From contig CAIVQG010000034.1 of the NCBI GenBank assembly GCA_903907985.1, positions 1 through 61,246 on the forward strand: a stretch of DNA of 61,246 nt, read 5' to 3'. The DNA is from an uncultured delta proteobacterium (GTDB lineage Bacteria > Desulfobacterota > Syntrophia > Syntrophales > Smithellaceae). Of this stretch, positions 53,277-61,246 are shown one piece after another (position 1 is the first letter of the stretch; every line of letters begins with the position of its first letter). The position numbers and the translations under genes are program-made. The notes beneath the pieces are model-generated. The model was not told where the DNA came from. It saw nothing but the letters and a program-made list of their open reading frames with translations, and did not search any database.

Positions 53277-53612
53277 GCCGTTGTTCAATAATAACTGTAA
53301 CATTGTCATATCGTAACCGGCATAAGGGGCCGTAACGAAATAGAGAAAAATAACAGGTCTTGCCACCCTTTAGCGGTGGTTATTTCGTAACGGCCCCTAA
53401 TTAGAACATATTTTATTTTATCGCGGAATAATTGCATTTTTTTCCGAGCTTGATGTTTTTGGATGTTTGTTATATTATCAAAGCGATTGTGTAATTATTA
53501 TCAAAAAAACATTATCAATGAGCAAAAGCACTACCCGGTCATAAAGTTGTGTTTATCAACTTGTCGAAAAAGATGAAAAACCATTAACAAATGTTGGAAA
53601 GGAGATCACGCT
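53277..53612. other. Intergenic region with inverted-repeat element and phasin promoter
   Basis: Contains the 74-base inverted repeat (53325-53398) and then an AT-rich stretch with TTGTTATATTATC near 53465 that could serve as a promoter for the phasin-like genes. No reading frame is convincing. Confidence 0.5.
53325..53398. repeat. 74-base inverted-repeat element
   Basis: AGGGGCCGTAACGAAATA and TATTTCGTAACGGCCCCT are inverted with one mismatch in 18. An inner CCACC-GGTGG hairpin lies between. It looks like a small palindromic mobile repeat or a strong transcript end after rdgC. Confidence 0.7.
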
Positions 53613-53906
53613 ATGGATCAGAAAGAAATTGCCAAACAAATGATGGAGTTCAACAAGACAGCATTTGATAACACATTCAATGCTATGACGGTTTTACAGG
53701 ACCAGACGGAAAAGCTTGTTTTTCGTTTTTTAGAGAAAGCCCCCTGGTTTCCGGAAGACGGGAAAAAGGCCGTTAATGAATGGGTTAATACCTATAAAAA
53801 GGGACGTGAAGACTTTAAAGCAACCGCTGATGAAAGCTATAAAAAAGTAACCGATTACTTTGCCAAAACAGAAAAAGAAGAAGCAAAAAAAGGCGCAAAG
53901 AAATAA
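53613..53906 (+). CDS. Phasin-like protein 1
   Basis: A 97-residue helical, amphipathic protein with a lysine-rich tail (EKEEAKKGAKK). The start pattern MDQKEIAKQMMEFNKTAFDNTFNAM and length recall phasins, the proteins that coat polyhydroxyalkanoate granules or act as small helical scaffolds. GGAAAGGAG precedes the ATG. It is followed by a paralogue with about half identical residues. No PHA genes are in the window. Confidence 0.7.
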   Translation: MDQKEIAKQMMEFNKTAFDNTFNAMTVLQDQTEKLVFRFLEKAPWFPEDGKKAVNEWVNTYKKGREDFKATADESYKKVTDYFAKTEKEEAKKGAKK

Positions 53907-53938
53907 TAATCAACTGAAATTTTATTCTGGAGGTCGTA

Positions 53939-54202
53939 ATGGATCCGAAACAAATCGCCAAACAAATGATCGCTTTCAATAAAGCTGCTTTCGACAATAA
54001 TTTTAGTGCAATGAACTCATTACATGAGCAAACGGAAAGGCTCATCAACAAATTCTGGGAAAAGTCACCAATGTTCCCCGAAGAGGGCAAAAAAGCTATC
54101 TCCGAGTGGATAAAAACCTACAAGAAAGGCTGTGAAGATTTTAAAAACACAGTGGATGATAATTTCAAAAAGGTGGAAGATTTTTTTGCCGAGAAGAAAT
54201 AA
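53939..54202 (+). CDS. Phasin-like protein 2
   Basis: An 87-residue paralogue of the preceding gene. It starts MDPKQIAKQMIAFNKAAFDN, with PEEGKKAISEWIKTYKKG near 50, but lacks the basic tail. GGAGG precedes the ATG 32 bases after the first gene, so the pair is a tandem duplication in one transcript. Confidence 0.7.
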   Translation: MDPKQIAKQMIAFNKAAFDNNFSAMNSLHEQTERLINKFWEKSPMFPEEGKKAISEWIKTYKKGCEDFKNTVDDNFKKVEDFFAEKK

Positions 54203-54309
54203 TTATAGCCTTTGATCCACAAACATTTAATAGCAGCTCTATTACTTATAAGTTACTACTTTGCATCCGGTAACGACCGGCGTAAATGAAAGTCTGCGCA
54301 GCCCACACA

Positions 54310-54327
54310 AAGAAGATATATCTTCTT
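54310..54327. terminator. Perfect 18-base palindrome after phasin-like genes
   Basis: AAGAAGATATATCTTCTT lies between convergent genes. As RNA it would form a short hairpin; no U-run follows. It may instead be a protein site. Confidence 0.35.
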
Positions 54328-54425
54328 CAAGTCTGTGCATGGTGTTAATTCGGCAAGATTGATGTGCGGAAAAAACAGCCACCGTCATATTATTTAGATT
54401 ACAGCTTTTTATCCCTAGAACTCTG

Positions 54426-55076
54426 CTATGATTTCAGGTGCGGCTGCATAATTTTCTCCAACATCAGCCGATGATGTTCAAAGTCTTTTTCTGTACGCAG
54501 TTGTGGTAATGAAATATTTTCTCCAAAATGCATGCTGACACGGGAAAATGGTTTAGGAACCATAAATTTATCCCAGCTGTTAAAGTACCATGCCTTTTCT
54601 GCCTTTATAAAAACAGGCACAATAACCGCGTTCGTTGCCTGGGCCAGAGTAATTATACCTGGCTTAACCACACCTGCAGGCCCCTGAGGACCATCTAAGA
54701 TGTGACCTGCCAAACCAAATTGTTCTAACCTCTCCGTCATCTCTTTAAGTGCAACACTACCACCACGGGAAGAAGAACCGCGCACGGTATGCCAACCTGT
54801 CCGCCCGGCAATATTGGCTATAATTTCGCCATCAAGACTTTGAGAAATCATCAGGCTGGGATGATATTTTTCATATTTTTTGTAATGACGAATGAGGGGA
54901 AAAAACTGCTGATGCCAGACACAAAGCAAAACACGGCCACCTTGCTCCAGATGTTGCAGCCACTTGTTCTCATTCACTACTGTCAGGCGGAAAGTTGCAC
55001 AATAAGAGCGCACTATCCAGTACAAAATATTCCCGACCCATTTCATTGCCACTACGTTGCGTAGTTTTTTTAACAT
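54426..55076 (-). CDS. DUF374-type lysophospholipid acyltransferase-like protein
   Basis: A 216-residue membrane-associated protein of the DUF374 group. Key blocks are CVWHQQFFPLIRHYKK near 53, SQSLDGEIIANIAGRTGW near 78, RGSSSRGGSVALKEM near 98 and DGPQGPAGVVKPGIITLAQ near 128. Members have been linked to lipid A or phospholipid acylation. Single gene here. Confidence 0.88.
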   Translation of the reverse strand: MLKKLRNVVAMKWVGNILYWIVRSYCATFRLTVVNENKWLQHLEQGGRVLLCVWHQQFFPLIRHYKKYEKYHPSLMISQSLDGEIIANIAGRTGWHTVRGSSSRGGSVALKEMTERLEQFGLAGHILDGPQGPAGVVKPGIITLAQATNAVIVPVFIKAEKAWYFNSWDKFMVPKPFSRVSMHFGENISLPQLRTEKDFEHHRLMLEKIMQPHLKS

Positions 55077-55227
55077 TTACTTATCCCGATTTTAATACTC
55101 CACCGATAAAACATGAATTAAACATCTGCGCAAGTGCAAATCGATTTTATCTTGATTATCTGTCCATGATTGTTTAGATTCCAAAATGTTTTTTGAATAT
55201 TTTTCGCCATGCCAAGGAGCTTCTTCT

Positions 55228-56796
55228 ATGACACGGACAAATATAGTAGAATTAATGACAAACCCAAATTTCTATCCGCATAACCCTACTGCCGTAGAGC
55301 TTGTGCAAACCCATATCTCCTATGTTTTCATTGCCGGAGACATCGTTTACAAAATCAAGAAACATGTCAACTTCGGTTTCCTCGACTTCACAAGTCTCGA
55401 AAAAAGGAAGTTTTTTTGCGATGAAGAACTCCGATTAAATAAGCGCCTTGCTCCCAGCATCTATCTTGATGTCGTCCCAATATCGCAGGACTCCCTGGGC
55501 AATATTCTTCTTGGTTCGGGAGAAATAGTGATTGATTATGCTGTAAGGATGAAGAAATTACCTTTGGCTAAAATGTTAAAAACGTTATTAGCCAATAGCG
55601 AAGCTGATGAAAAAGTAATGGATGCCGTCGCAAATAAAATCGCCGCTTTTCACACGGTTGCCGAAACCGGCGGCCGTATTGACGAAATGGGCAGCATAGC
55701 TACAATCCGCCACAACCATGAAGAAAACTTCGCGCAAACGCTGAATTATATAAACGTGACTATCCCCGAATACCAGTATAATTTTATCAAAGATTATGTG
55801 GATAATTTTCTTGCAGAAAAGAAATCCTTATTGGAAAAAAGAGTGATCAACCACAAAATCAGGGATTGCCATGGTGATCTGCATCTGGAACATATTTGCA
55901 TTGCCGATGAAATAATTGTTTTTGACTGTATAGAATTTAATGAGCGTTTCCGTTTTGCCGATGTCGCCGCCGAAGTCGCTTTTTTAACAATGGACCTTGA
56001 TTTTAACGGCTATCCGCAACAGGCCGAATCTTTTGTAAAATCATATCTGGAGCATTCCCAGGACACCGACATGCTCATTTTACTTAATTTTTACCGGTGT
56101 TATTACGCTTATGTACGGGGAAAAGTAATCAGCTTCCGGCTTGATCAAAAAGATATCCCGGCTGAGGAACGCGCTCAAATCACAAAAACTGCCCAGCGTT
56201 ATTTTGATCTGGCTTTTACCTATGCCGCACACCTGGAAAAGCCTGCTTTGATTTTAACTGCCGGTCTCATGGGCTGTGGGAAAAGTTATCAGGCACGTCA
56301 TTTGGCGGCCCGATTTGGCGGCCTGACAATTCGCACCGATGTTCTGCGCAAAGAACTGCTCAATATCAATCCGGCCGACCGGCATCACGTGGAATTCGGT
56401 CAGGGAATATATTCCGCTGATGTTTCCCGCCTGACCTATGATAAAGCATACAAACTGGCAGAGGCAGCAATAAAATCAGGTCAGACTGCTATTATTGATG
56501 CATCTTTTAAAAGACACTCTGAACGCCAAAAAGCCCTGCAACTGGCTGAAAAGCTAAATATTCCTTTTTACATAATTGAATGTACCTGCAGCGATGAAAT
56601 TGTAAAAATGAGACTGGAAAAAAGAGCACAGGAAAAAACTAATGCCTCTGACGGCCGCTGGGAAATATTTCAAGCGCAGAAAGAAGACTTCGACGAAATT
56701 AACGAAATTCCCGCAGCTAATTATTTTAAAATTGATACTTCAGCAAATCCGGAAATATTGAGGCAAGACATTATTCGAAAAATTAAGCGGGGATAA
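55228..56796 (+). CDS. Aminoglycoside-phosphotransferase-like / AAA kinase fusion
   Basis: A 522-residue protein combining two parts. The N-terminal part resembles APH-type kinases (COG2187), with VYKIKKHVNFGFLDFTSLEKRKFFC near 42 and the catalytic loop DCHGDLHLEHICIADEIIVFDCIEFN near 212-237. The C-terminal part is a P-loop kinase (TAGLMGCGKSYQARHLA near 350; TAIIDASFKRHSERQKAL near 430). The ATG at 55228 has AAGGAG upstream. The fusion is widespread but its substrate is unknown. Confidence 0.82.
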   Translation: MTRTNIVELMTNPNFYPHNPTAVELVQTHISYVFIAGDIVYKIKKHVNFGFLDFTSLEKRKFFCDEELRLNKRLAPSIYLDVVPISQDSLGNILLGSGEIVIDYAVRMKKLPLAKMLKTLLANSEADEKVMDAVANKIAAFHTVAETGGRIDEMGSIATIRHNHEENFAQTLNYINVTIPEYQYNFIKDYVDNFLAEKKSLLEKRVINHKIRDCHGDLHLEHICIADEIIVFDCIEFNERFRFADVAAEVAFLTMDLDFNGYPQQAESFVKSYLEHSQDTDMLILLNFYRCYYAYVRGKVISFRLDQKDIPAEERAQITKTAQRYFDLAFTYAAHLEKPALILTAGLMGCGKSYQARHLAARFGGLTIRTDVLRKELLNINPADRHHVEFGQGIYSADVSRLTYDKAYKLAEAAIKSGQTAIIDASFKRHSERQKALQLAEKLNIPFYIIECTCSDEIVKMRLEKRAQEKTNASDGRWEIFQAQKEDFDEINEIPAANYFKIDTSANPEILRQDIIRKIKRG

Positions 56797-56886
56797 CAAC
56801 CTGCTACCTGTTTTTCCCAAAGCCGGCAAAAAACTGGGTATTATATTAATGACAAAATACGAAAGCTTACTGAACCGAAGTTTCAG

Positions 56887-57630
56887 CTATTTTTTTACTG
56901 CTTTTTGTTTTTGCTTTTCTTCGGCATCTTTCTTTAACTTTTCTTCCTCCAAGATCTTTCTTTTAGTTTCAGCGATAAAGTATTCTATCTTGTAGTCAAG
57001 ACCAACGTTGGCATAATTGCGCGCGACCGTCTCAAACCGGCTTAAAGCAGCTTGATATTTTTTCTGCCGGAAATAGAATTGACCTACATAAAATTCCTGT
57101 TCGGCAAGCTCCTGTTTACACTCACGCAACGGCTTTGCCGCCGCCATAGATAATTTGCTTTCCGGGAAACGGGTGATCAGCCTTTCGAATTCTTTCTGGG
57201 CTTTTCTTGTTTCTGTCTGATCGCGGTCAATTGTTCCTTTTGAGTTGTAATGACACATGCCCAATTGATAAAGAACATACGGAATGTTCTCGTTAGTTGG
57301 ATGCATGTTGAGGAATTCATTGTATGCACTTTCTGCTTCGATGTATTCTTTATCAGTAAAAAATGAGTCGGCAATCCCCACTTCAGCCAGTATGGCCAGA
57401 TTATGCAGAGGATATTCATCTTTCAGTCGGGTAAAATATTCACGGGATTTTTTGTAATTGCCGTCTTGAAACTCGGCAGAACCGCGCACATAAAGTGACT
57501 CCGGTGAATTTTTAACCAGTGACTCTTTTTTAAAAAACGAAAGAAAAGAGGAGAGCGAACAACCACTCAAACAAAACAACATTAATATCGTACAGGCAAC
57601 TATTTTAAGTTTAACCTTATTTTCAACCAT
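56887..57630 (-). CDS. bamD: BamD-type outer-membrane assembly lipoprotein
   Basis: A 247-residue lipoprotein of the BAM complex that inserts outer-membrane proteins. The signal ends in CLSGC near 24. TPR-like repeats follow (SPESLYVRGSAEFQDGNYKKSREYF, YPLHNLAILAEVGIADSFF, ALSRFETVARNYANVG). The C-terminus is rich in Lys/Glu. It starts eight bases after trxA. Confidence 0.88.
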   Translation of the reverse strand: MVENKVKLKIVACTILMLFCLSGCSLSSFLSFFKKESLVKNSPESLYVRGSAEFQDGNYKKSREYFTRLKDEYPLHNLAILAEVGIADSFFTDKEYIEAESAYNEFLNMHPTNENIPYVLYQLGMCHYNSKGTIDRDQTETRKAQKEFERLITRFPESKLSMAAAKPLRECKQELAEQEFYVGQFYFRQKKYQAALSRFETVARNYANVGLDYKIEYFIAETKRKILEEEKLKKDAEEKQKQKAVKK

Positions 57631-57638
57631 CTTAATAT

Positions 57639-57968
57639 TTACAAACCTTTCTTGATGAAATTTTCCAGCCTCTCTTTGGGGACAAGGCCGATGAGTGAAT
57701 CCAATATTTTCCCGTCTTTAAAAAGAATAATAGTAGGAATGCTGCGCACATTATAATTAAGCGCTGATTTTTGACTATCATCGACATTTAATTTCATAAC
57801 TTTGATGCTGTCCTTAAATTGTTCCGCCAACTCTTCCACAATTGGGCCGACAGCTTTACAGGGACCACACCAAGGCGCCCAAAAGTCAACCAGTACCGGT
57901 TTATTGCTCTTCAGCACCTCGGCTTCAAAATTTTCATCGGTAGCTGCGGTTACATACTGATTATTCAT
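57639..57968 (-). CDS. trxA: Thioredoxin
   Basis: A 109-residue thiol-disulfide carrier with the active site FWAPWCGPCKAVGP near 29-42 and the cis-Pro of RSIPTIILFKDG near 75. The second ATG is taken as start because GGAGG lies nine bases before it and touches the first one. Cotranscribed with bamD. Confidence 0.95.
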   Translation of the reverse strand: MNNQYVTAATDENFEAEVLKSNKPVLVDFWAPWCGPCKAVGPIVEELAEQFKDSIKVMKLNVDDSQKSALNYNVRSIPTIILFKDGKILDSLIGLVPKERLENFIKKGL

Positions 57969-58154
57969 TACAGGCATCCTCCTTTTTTATTACAGCGTTT
58001 TATGTCATACTGCCTTAAGAAATGTCAATTGCTATTTGGTGACACATTTTGATTGCTAAATGGTCATTTGTTTTATAATAAAAATTAAAACTGTTACTTC
58101 CTGACCGGTAAAAAGAACGGCCTTCCATAGCAGTAGCAGCATATAGGAGAAATT

Positions 58155-58865
58155 ATGAGTATTCTAGGAATCATTTCCGGTACAATAATTATGAAAAGAA
58201 GTGATCTGTTGAAGAATTGCCGGACAGTAACGGTGAAAAATGAATTTGGCATATCATCTGCCCTGGTTACTGATAAAATCGTCCTGATTACCCGGCATGG
58301 CACTGATCCGCAAGAATATATTTTGCCGCATTTTATTAACCATCGTGCCAATTTAAAGGCACTCAAAGACCTTGGGGCATCCGAAGTGGTAGGAATCAAT
58401 TCTACGGGCTCTTTAAGGACTGATTTATGTCCTGGCATGATTGTTATTCCGGATGATTTTATAACGCTTACGGCAACTCCTACCATTCATCAAAACAGAG
58501 CTATCCATGTTACTCCATCATTGGATGAAAAAGTGCGGCAGAAGCTGATTGGCGCGGCAAATAATTGCCAAATCCCGGTTGTGGCAAAGGGAATTTACTG
58601 GCAGACGCCGGGACCAAGACTGGAGACAAAAGCGGAAATTCGCATGATGGCTAATTATGCAGATATTGTCGGCATGACAATGGCCCATGAGGCCATAACG
58701 GCGCTGGAATTGGATTTACCATATGCTTCGGCCTGTTCCATTGATAATTTTGGCAATGGGTTGGTGGATAAGCCGCTGAGCATGGATGCAATCATCGCCG
58801 GCGCGAGGACTAATGCCGATTTAATGATACGCCTTTTACAAAGCTATCTGGAAATTAATTATTAA
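58155..58865 (+). CDS. MTAP-family purine nucleoside phosphorylase
   Basis: A 236-residue phosphorylase of the methylthioadenosine/methylthioinosine group. LITRHGTDPQEYILPHFINHRANLKAL near 44 carries the phosphate-binding RHG, and GINSTGSLR near 79 and YWQTPGPRLETKAEIRM near 148 are typical. The N-terminal glycine loop is shortened compared with eukaryotic MTAP. AGGAG precedes the ATG. Likely role: purine and methylthio salvage. Confidence 0.85.
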   Translation: MSILGIISGTIIMKRSDLLKNCRTVTVKNEFGISSALVTDKIVLITRHGTDPQEYILPHFINHRANLKALKDLGASEVVGINSTGSLRTDLCPGMIVIPDDFITLTATPTIHQNRAIHVTPSLDEKVRQKLIGAANNCQIPVVAKGIYWQTPGPRLETKAEIRMMANYADIVGMTMAHEAITALELDLPYASACSIDNFGNGLVDKPLSMDAIIAGARTNADLMIRLLQSYLEINY

Positions 58866-59296
58866 AAGGCACCAAGCTGACATGGTTTAATCTTGATTTG
58901 CAATGCCTCGCAGGCGGCGGATACTTTCATCCGGGGCAGATTCAATTTTCGAGCAATCTCCCAGGCGGCAGCACACGGAAGACGTCTGTTAATGAGCGCC
59001 TGCTGAATTTCATCTTTTAATGAGGGAATAACTTCCTTTGCCGGCTGCACAATTTTCTTCTGCTGGCTGTAACCAAAAAGCCCCAACTGGCATTCGACAA
59101 TGTTGATGTTCAAGATATCAAGGGCCACACCTGTTTGAGCCAGAGTTACTCGACTGACTTGGGCGATTTCTTCTGCCGCAGCGCAACTCATGTTATTATT
59201 GTCTGCTTTTTTTAGAATATTCTGCCGTAATATATCAGCAACTTTTGTCTCGCCGGGATGCTTTTGATAATATTTATCTTTATCTGCATGCGTCAT
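58862..59296 (-). CDS. Unknown protein with two similar ~40-residue modules
   Basis: A 144-residue protein. Two modules share the pattern CAAAxEIA...(15-20)...ALxIxIxxCQLGxF: MSCAAAEEIAQVSRV to ECQLGLFGY, and LPCAAAWEIARKLNL to PCQLGAF at the very end. The helix pattern resembles a winged or HTH-like unit, and each module keeps two cysteines. Start chosen after GGAAGG. I recall similar deltaproteobacterial proteins but no function. It overlaps the end of the convergent MTAP gene by four bases. Confidence 0.65.
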   Translation of the reverse strand: MTHADKDKYYQKHPGETKVADILRQNILKKADNNNMSCAAAEEIAQVSRVTLAQTGVALDILNINIVECQLGLFGYSQQKKIVQPAKEVIPSLKDEIQQALINRRLPCAAAWEIARKLNLPRMKVSAACEALQIKIKPCQLGAF

Positions 59297-59380
59297 AATC
59301 TTCCTTCCCTTCTGCATTTACAATAAAATATGAATTTTATATAATCCCACAGAAAACATTCCCCCGGGCTTGCCAGTTCA

Positions 59381-59833
59381 CTATTTGGCACCGAGCGACG
59401 GCTCCATTGCCGAGAGCGCAGCAGTATCCAGTGTCTGAAATCCATGCTTTTCCAGGAGAGTTTCTGTTTTTTCCATCTGGTCCACATCGACCACAAAAAC
59501 CGCTTTTTTGGAACTCTCCAGAACAAAACCATATGCATTATTAATATTAATTTCCTCTTTCAGCAGCAATTGAGTAAGGTTATCCAGCCCCCCGGGTTTA
59601 TCCGGGATAAGGATAGCCAGCACACCACGCAGATGCACGGTCATTCCTGCTTTGGTCAGTGCGGCTTCCGCCCGCTGGGGATCATCAACAATCAAACTGA
59701 TGACACCGAACGTATCCGATGTCGATATTGTGGTTGCCCTGATGCTGATATTTTCGTGGGCCAGCACATGAGTAACATGGGCCAGTTTCCCGGGTTTATT
59801 TTCGGCAAAAATGGAAAGCTGATAGGCAATCAT
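59381..59833 (-). CDS. Tandem ACT-domain protein
   Basis: A 150-residue protein of two ACT domains, AYQLSIFAENKPGKLAHVTHVLAHENISIRA at the start and VLAILIPDKPGGLDNLTQLLLKEEININN from about 73. ACT domains bind amino acids. Such a gene commonly sits next to a PaaK-type ligase, as here 54 bases downstream of it, and probably adjusts that enzyme. AAGGAG precedes the ATG. Confidence 0.88.
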   Translation of the reverse strand: MIAYQLSIFAENKPGKLAHVTHVLAHENISIRATTISTSDTFGVISLIVDDPQRAEAALTKAGMTVHLRGVLAILIPDKPGGLDNLTQLLLKEEININNAYGFVLESSKKAVFVVDVDQMEKTETLLEKHGFQTLDTAALSAMEPSLGAK

Positions 59834-59887
59834 AGTTCTTCTCCTTCTTCTAATTTTAGTGCACTATGTAGTATGTAGTCATACGGC

Positions 59888-61186
59888 TTAGTCTTTGCGT
59901 TTATCTATTACCCGCACCGCCTTCCCTTCTCCTTTGGGGATAATGTCCTGCTCGACTAAATCAACTTTTGGTGTAATCAAAATTTCACTTTTCAATTCTT
60001 CAATTATTTTTTTGCGCAGCATCTCCAGTTGTTTTAATTCGCCGGAAAACAATTCCTTGCTCACTTCCACCTTGACCGTCATGGAATCATTAAATTCTTT
60101 CCGCTCCAGAATAATCAGAAAGTTCGTTCCTACCCCGGGAATCTCCATGAGTTTCTTTTCAATCTGCATGGGGAAGATATTAACTCCCTTGATAATCAGC
60201 ATGTCGTCCGTCCGGCCTTTGATCCGTTCAATGCGGCGATGGGTGCGGCCGCAGGAGCAAAGTTCGGGGATAATTCTGGTCAGGTCTTTGGTACGATACC
60301 GTAAGATGGGCATTCCTGCGCGCTGTAATGTTGTCATTACGAGTTCGCCTTCTTCACCGTCGGCAACCGGCTGTAGTGTCGCGGGATCAATTATTTCGAC
60401 CAGAAAGCTGTCTTCCCATATATGCATTCCATCCTGATAAGGACATTCAAAAGCAACGCCCGGCCCATTCATTTCGGAAAGGCCGTAGGAGTTAAAAGCC
60501 TTGTAGCCGTATATTTCTTCGATCTTGCGGCGCATCTTTTCCGTGTGCGGTTCCGCGCCCAGAAACGCGATTTTCACGGATGTGTCTTTGCGCGGATCGA
60601 GCTTCAATTCTTCAAAGACCGTGGACAAATGCAACGCATAACTGGGAATGACATGAACAGCAGTCGTGACAAAATCACGCATCAACTGAATCTGGCGTTT
60701 GGAGTTCCCCGCACCGGCCGGAATAACCAACGCGCCGATTTTTTCCGCGCCGTAGTGAAAACCAAGTCCGCCGGTAAAAAGACCGTAGGTCATCATGTTC
60801 TGGAAGACATCGCTTTTGCGCATGCCGGCCATATACATACAGCGCGCCAGCAGATTGGACCACACGGCAAGATCATTGGCGGTATGGAAGATAACAGTGG
60901 CACGGCCTGTTGTTCCGGAAGAAGAATGCATACGGACAAGTTCATCTTTGTCAACAGCAATAAACCCGTAAGGCCAGTGCTCGCGCAAATCGTCTTTCGT
61001 GGTGAAAGGAATTTTTTGAATGTCGTGAAGCGATCTGATCGAATCAGCATTAATTTTCTTTTCTTTATAAGTTTTTCCGTAATAATAAGATTTCTCCGCA
61101 TAAGCCAGGGTATCTTTGAGCCTGGATAATTGAAGTTCTGCTAATTTCTTGCGATCCATTGTTTCCAAATCTTTTTCCCAGTACAC
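59888..61186 (-). CDS. paaK: Phenylacetate-CoA ligase-type enzyme
   Basis: Activates an aryl acid with ATP and CoA; the real substrate in anaerobes may be phenylacetate or another aromatic amino acid product. The 432 residues fit PaaK. The AMP-binding P-loop is MHSSSGTTGRATVIFHTAND near 85, YGLSEMNGPGVAFEC near 235 and YRTKDLTRI near 297 follow, and the C-terminal catalytic Lys lies in PKGEGKAVRVIDKR. GTG start behind GGAGG. It pairs with the ACT protein. Confidence 0.9.
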   Translation of the reverse strand: MYWEKDLETMDRKKLAELQLSRLKDTLAYAEKSYYYGKTYKEKKINADSIRSLHDIQKIPFTTKDDLREHWPYGFIAVDKDELVRMHSSSGTTGRATVIFHTANDLAVWSNLLARCMYMAGMRKSDVFQNMMTYGLFTGGLGFHYGAEKIGALVIPAGAGNSKRQIQLMRDFVTTAVHVIPSYALHLSTVFEELKLDPRKDTSVKIAFLGAEPHTEKMRRKIEEIYGYKAFNSYGLSEMNGPGVAFECPYQDGMHIWEDSFLVEIIDPATLQPVADGEEGELVMTTLQRAGMPILRYRTKDLTRIIPELCSCGRTHRRIERIKGRTDDMLIIKGVNIFPMQIEKKLMEIPGVGTNFLIILERKEFNDSMTVKVEVSKELFSGELKQLEMLRKKIIEELKSEILITPKVDLVEQDIIPKGEGKAVRVIDKRKD

Positions 61187-61246
61187 TTTATTCCTCCAAT
61201 TCCTTCTAATTTTTATGCATTTTTACAACCATGATGGTATTTTATC

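Noticed and set aside
1-61246. tRNA or rRNA genes
   Set aside because: I saw no cloverleaf or GTTCRANNC-centred T-arm pattern or rRNA-like stretch; a covariance search was not possible here.

Overview
The window suggests a strictly anaerobic deltaproteobacterium (Desulfobacterota, perhaps Syntrophales-like; the exact taxon cannot be read from here). The evidence is a reductive-type dissimilatory sulfite reductase locus (dsrA, B, D, N, C and two DsrMK-type pairs plus dsrJOP), a rudimentary argA-type acetyltransferase, NtrC/sigma-54 regulation, and housekeeping genes arranged as in that group. All coordinates and motif comparisons were made by eye; no search was run.

Layout. (1) Bases 1 to about 6180 look foreign. 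There is a minus-strand run of small plasmid/phage-type genes, including the antirestriction gene ardA and two unlisted mini-genes, with repeated promoters and palindromes. A 1.6 kb non-coding, AT-rich, repeat-bearing stretch follows. This DNA ends abruptly inside the 3' end of znuA, so the join is either a mobile-element insertion or an assembly chimera. (2) 6.2-13.5 kb is ordinary chromosome: znuA(fragment)-znuC-znuB, a BASS-type transporter, sodB, two HU/IHF genes, rluB-scpB-scpA and trpS. (3) 13.7-28.3 kb is a sulfite locus: a YeiH-type exporter and a divergent YeiE-type LysR regulator, then dsrA-dsrB-dsrD-dsrN-dsrC-dsrM2-dsrK2-dsrM-dsrK-dsrJ-dsrO-dsrP. (4) 28.4-37.8 kb is an organosulfonate-type catabolic cluster: ackA, xsc (sulfoacetaldehyde acetyltransferase), an SDR dehydrogenase, a second TPP-dependent enzyme of unknown substrate, an MFS transporter, a zinc-type alcohol dehydrogenase, a small Cys-containing protein and a TetR regulator. 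(5) 37.8-47.7 kb is a high-affinity K+ system, kdpFABC. Its KdpD is split and fused to a PTS EIIA domain, its histidine kinase is separate, and its response regulator is NtrC-type with a near-consensus sigma-54 promoter in front of kdpF. (6) 47.7-61.2 kb holds mltA, an argA-like GNAT gene, recN, nadK, rdgC, two phasin-like genes, a DUF374 acyltransferase, a kinase/ATPase fusion, bamD, trxA, an MTAP-like phosphorylase, an unknown repeat protein, and an ACT-domain/phenylacetate-CoA ligase pair.

How it fits together. Xsc splits sulfoacetaldehyde into acetyl phosphate and sulfite. AckA turns acetyl phosphate into ATP and acetate with no Pta needed. DsrAB/DsrC/DsrMKJOP can respire the sulfite, and the YeiH-type protein may export the excess. 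The regulatory DNA ties the parts together. The promoter region in front of dsrA is duplicated on the other side of the LysR gene, pointing at yeiH. A decayed copy of the LysR 3' end, with a diverged promoter region and an identical 16-mer, lies in front of ackA-xsc. My reading is a sulfite-responsive regulon that couples C-S bond cleavage to sulfite respiration. The SDR, the second TPP enzyme and the alcohol dehydrogenase are candidates for a not yet described route from a C2/C3 sulfonate to sulfoacetaldehyde.
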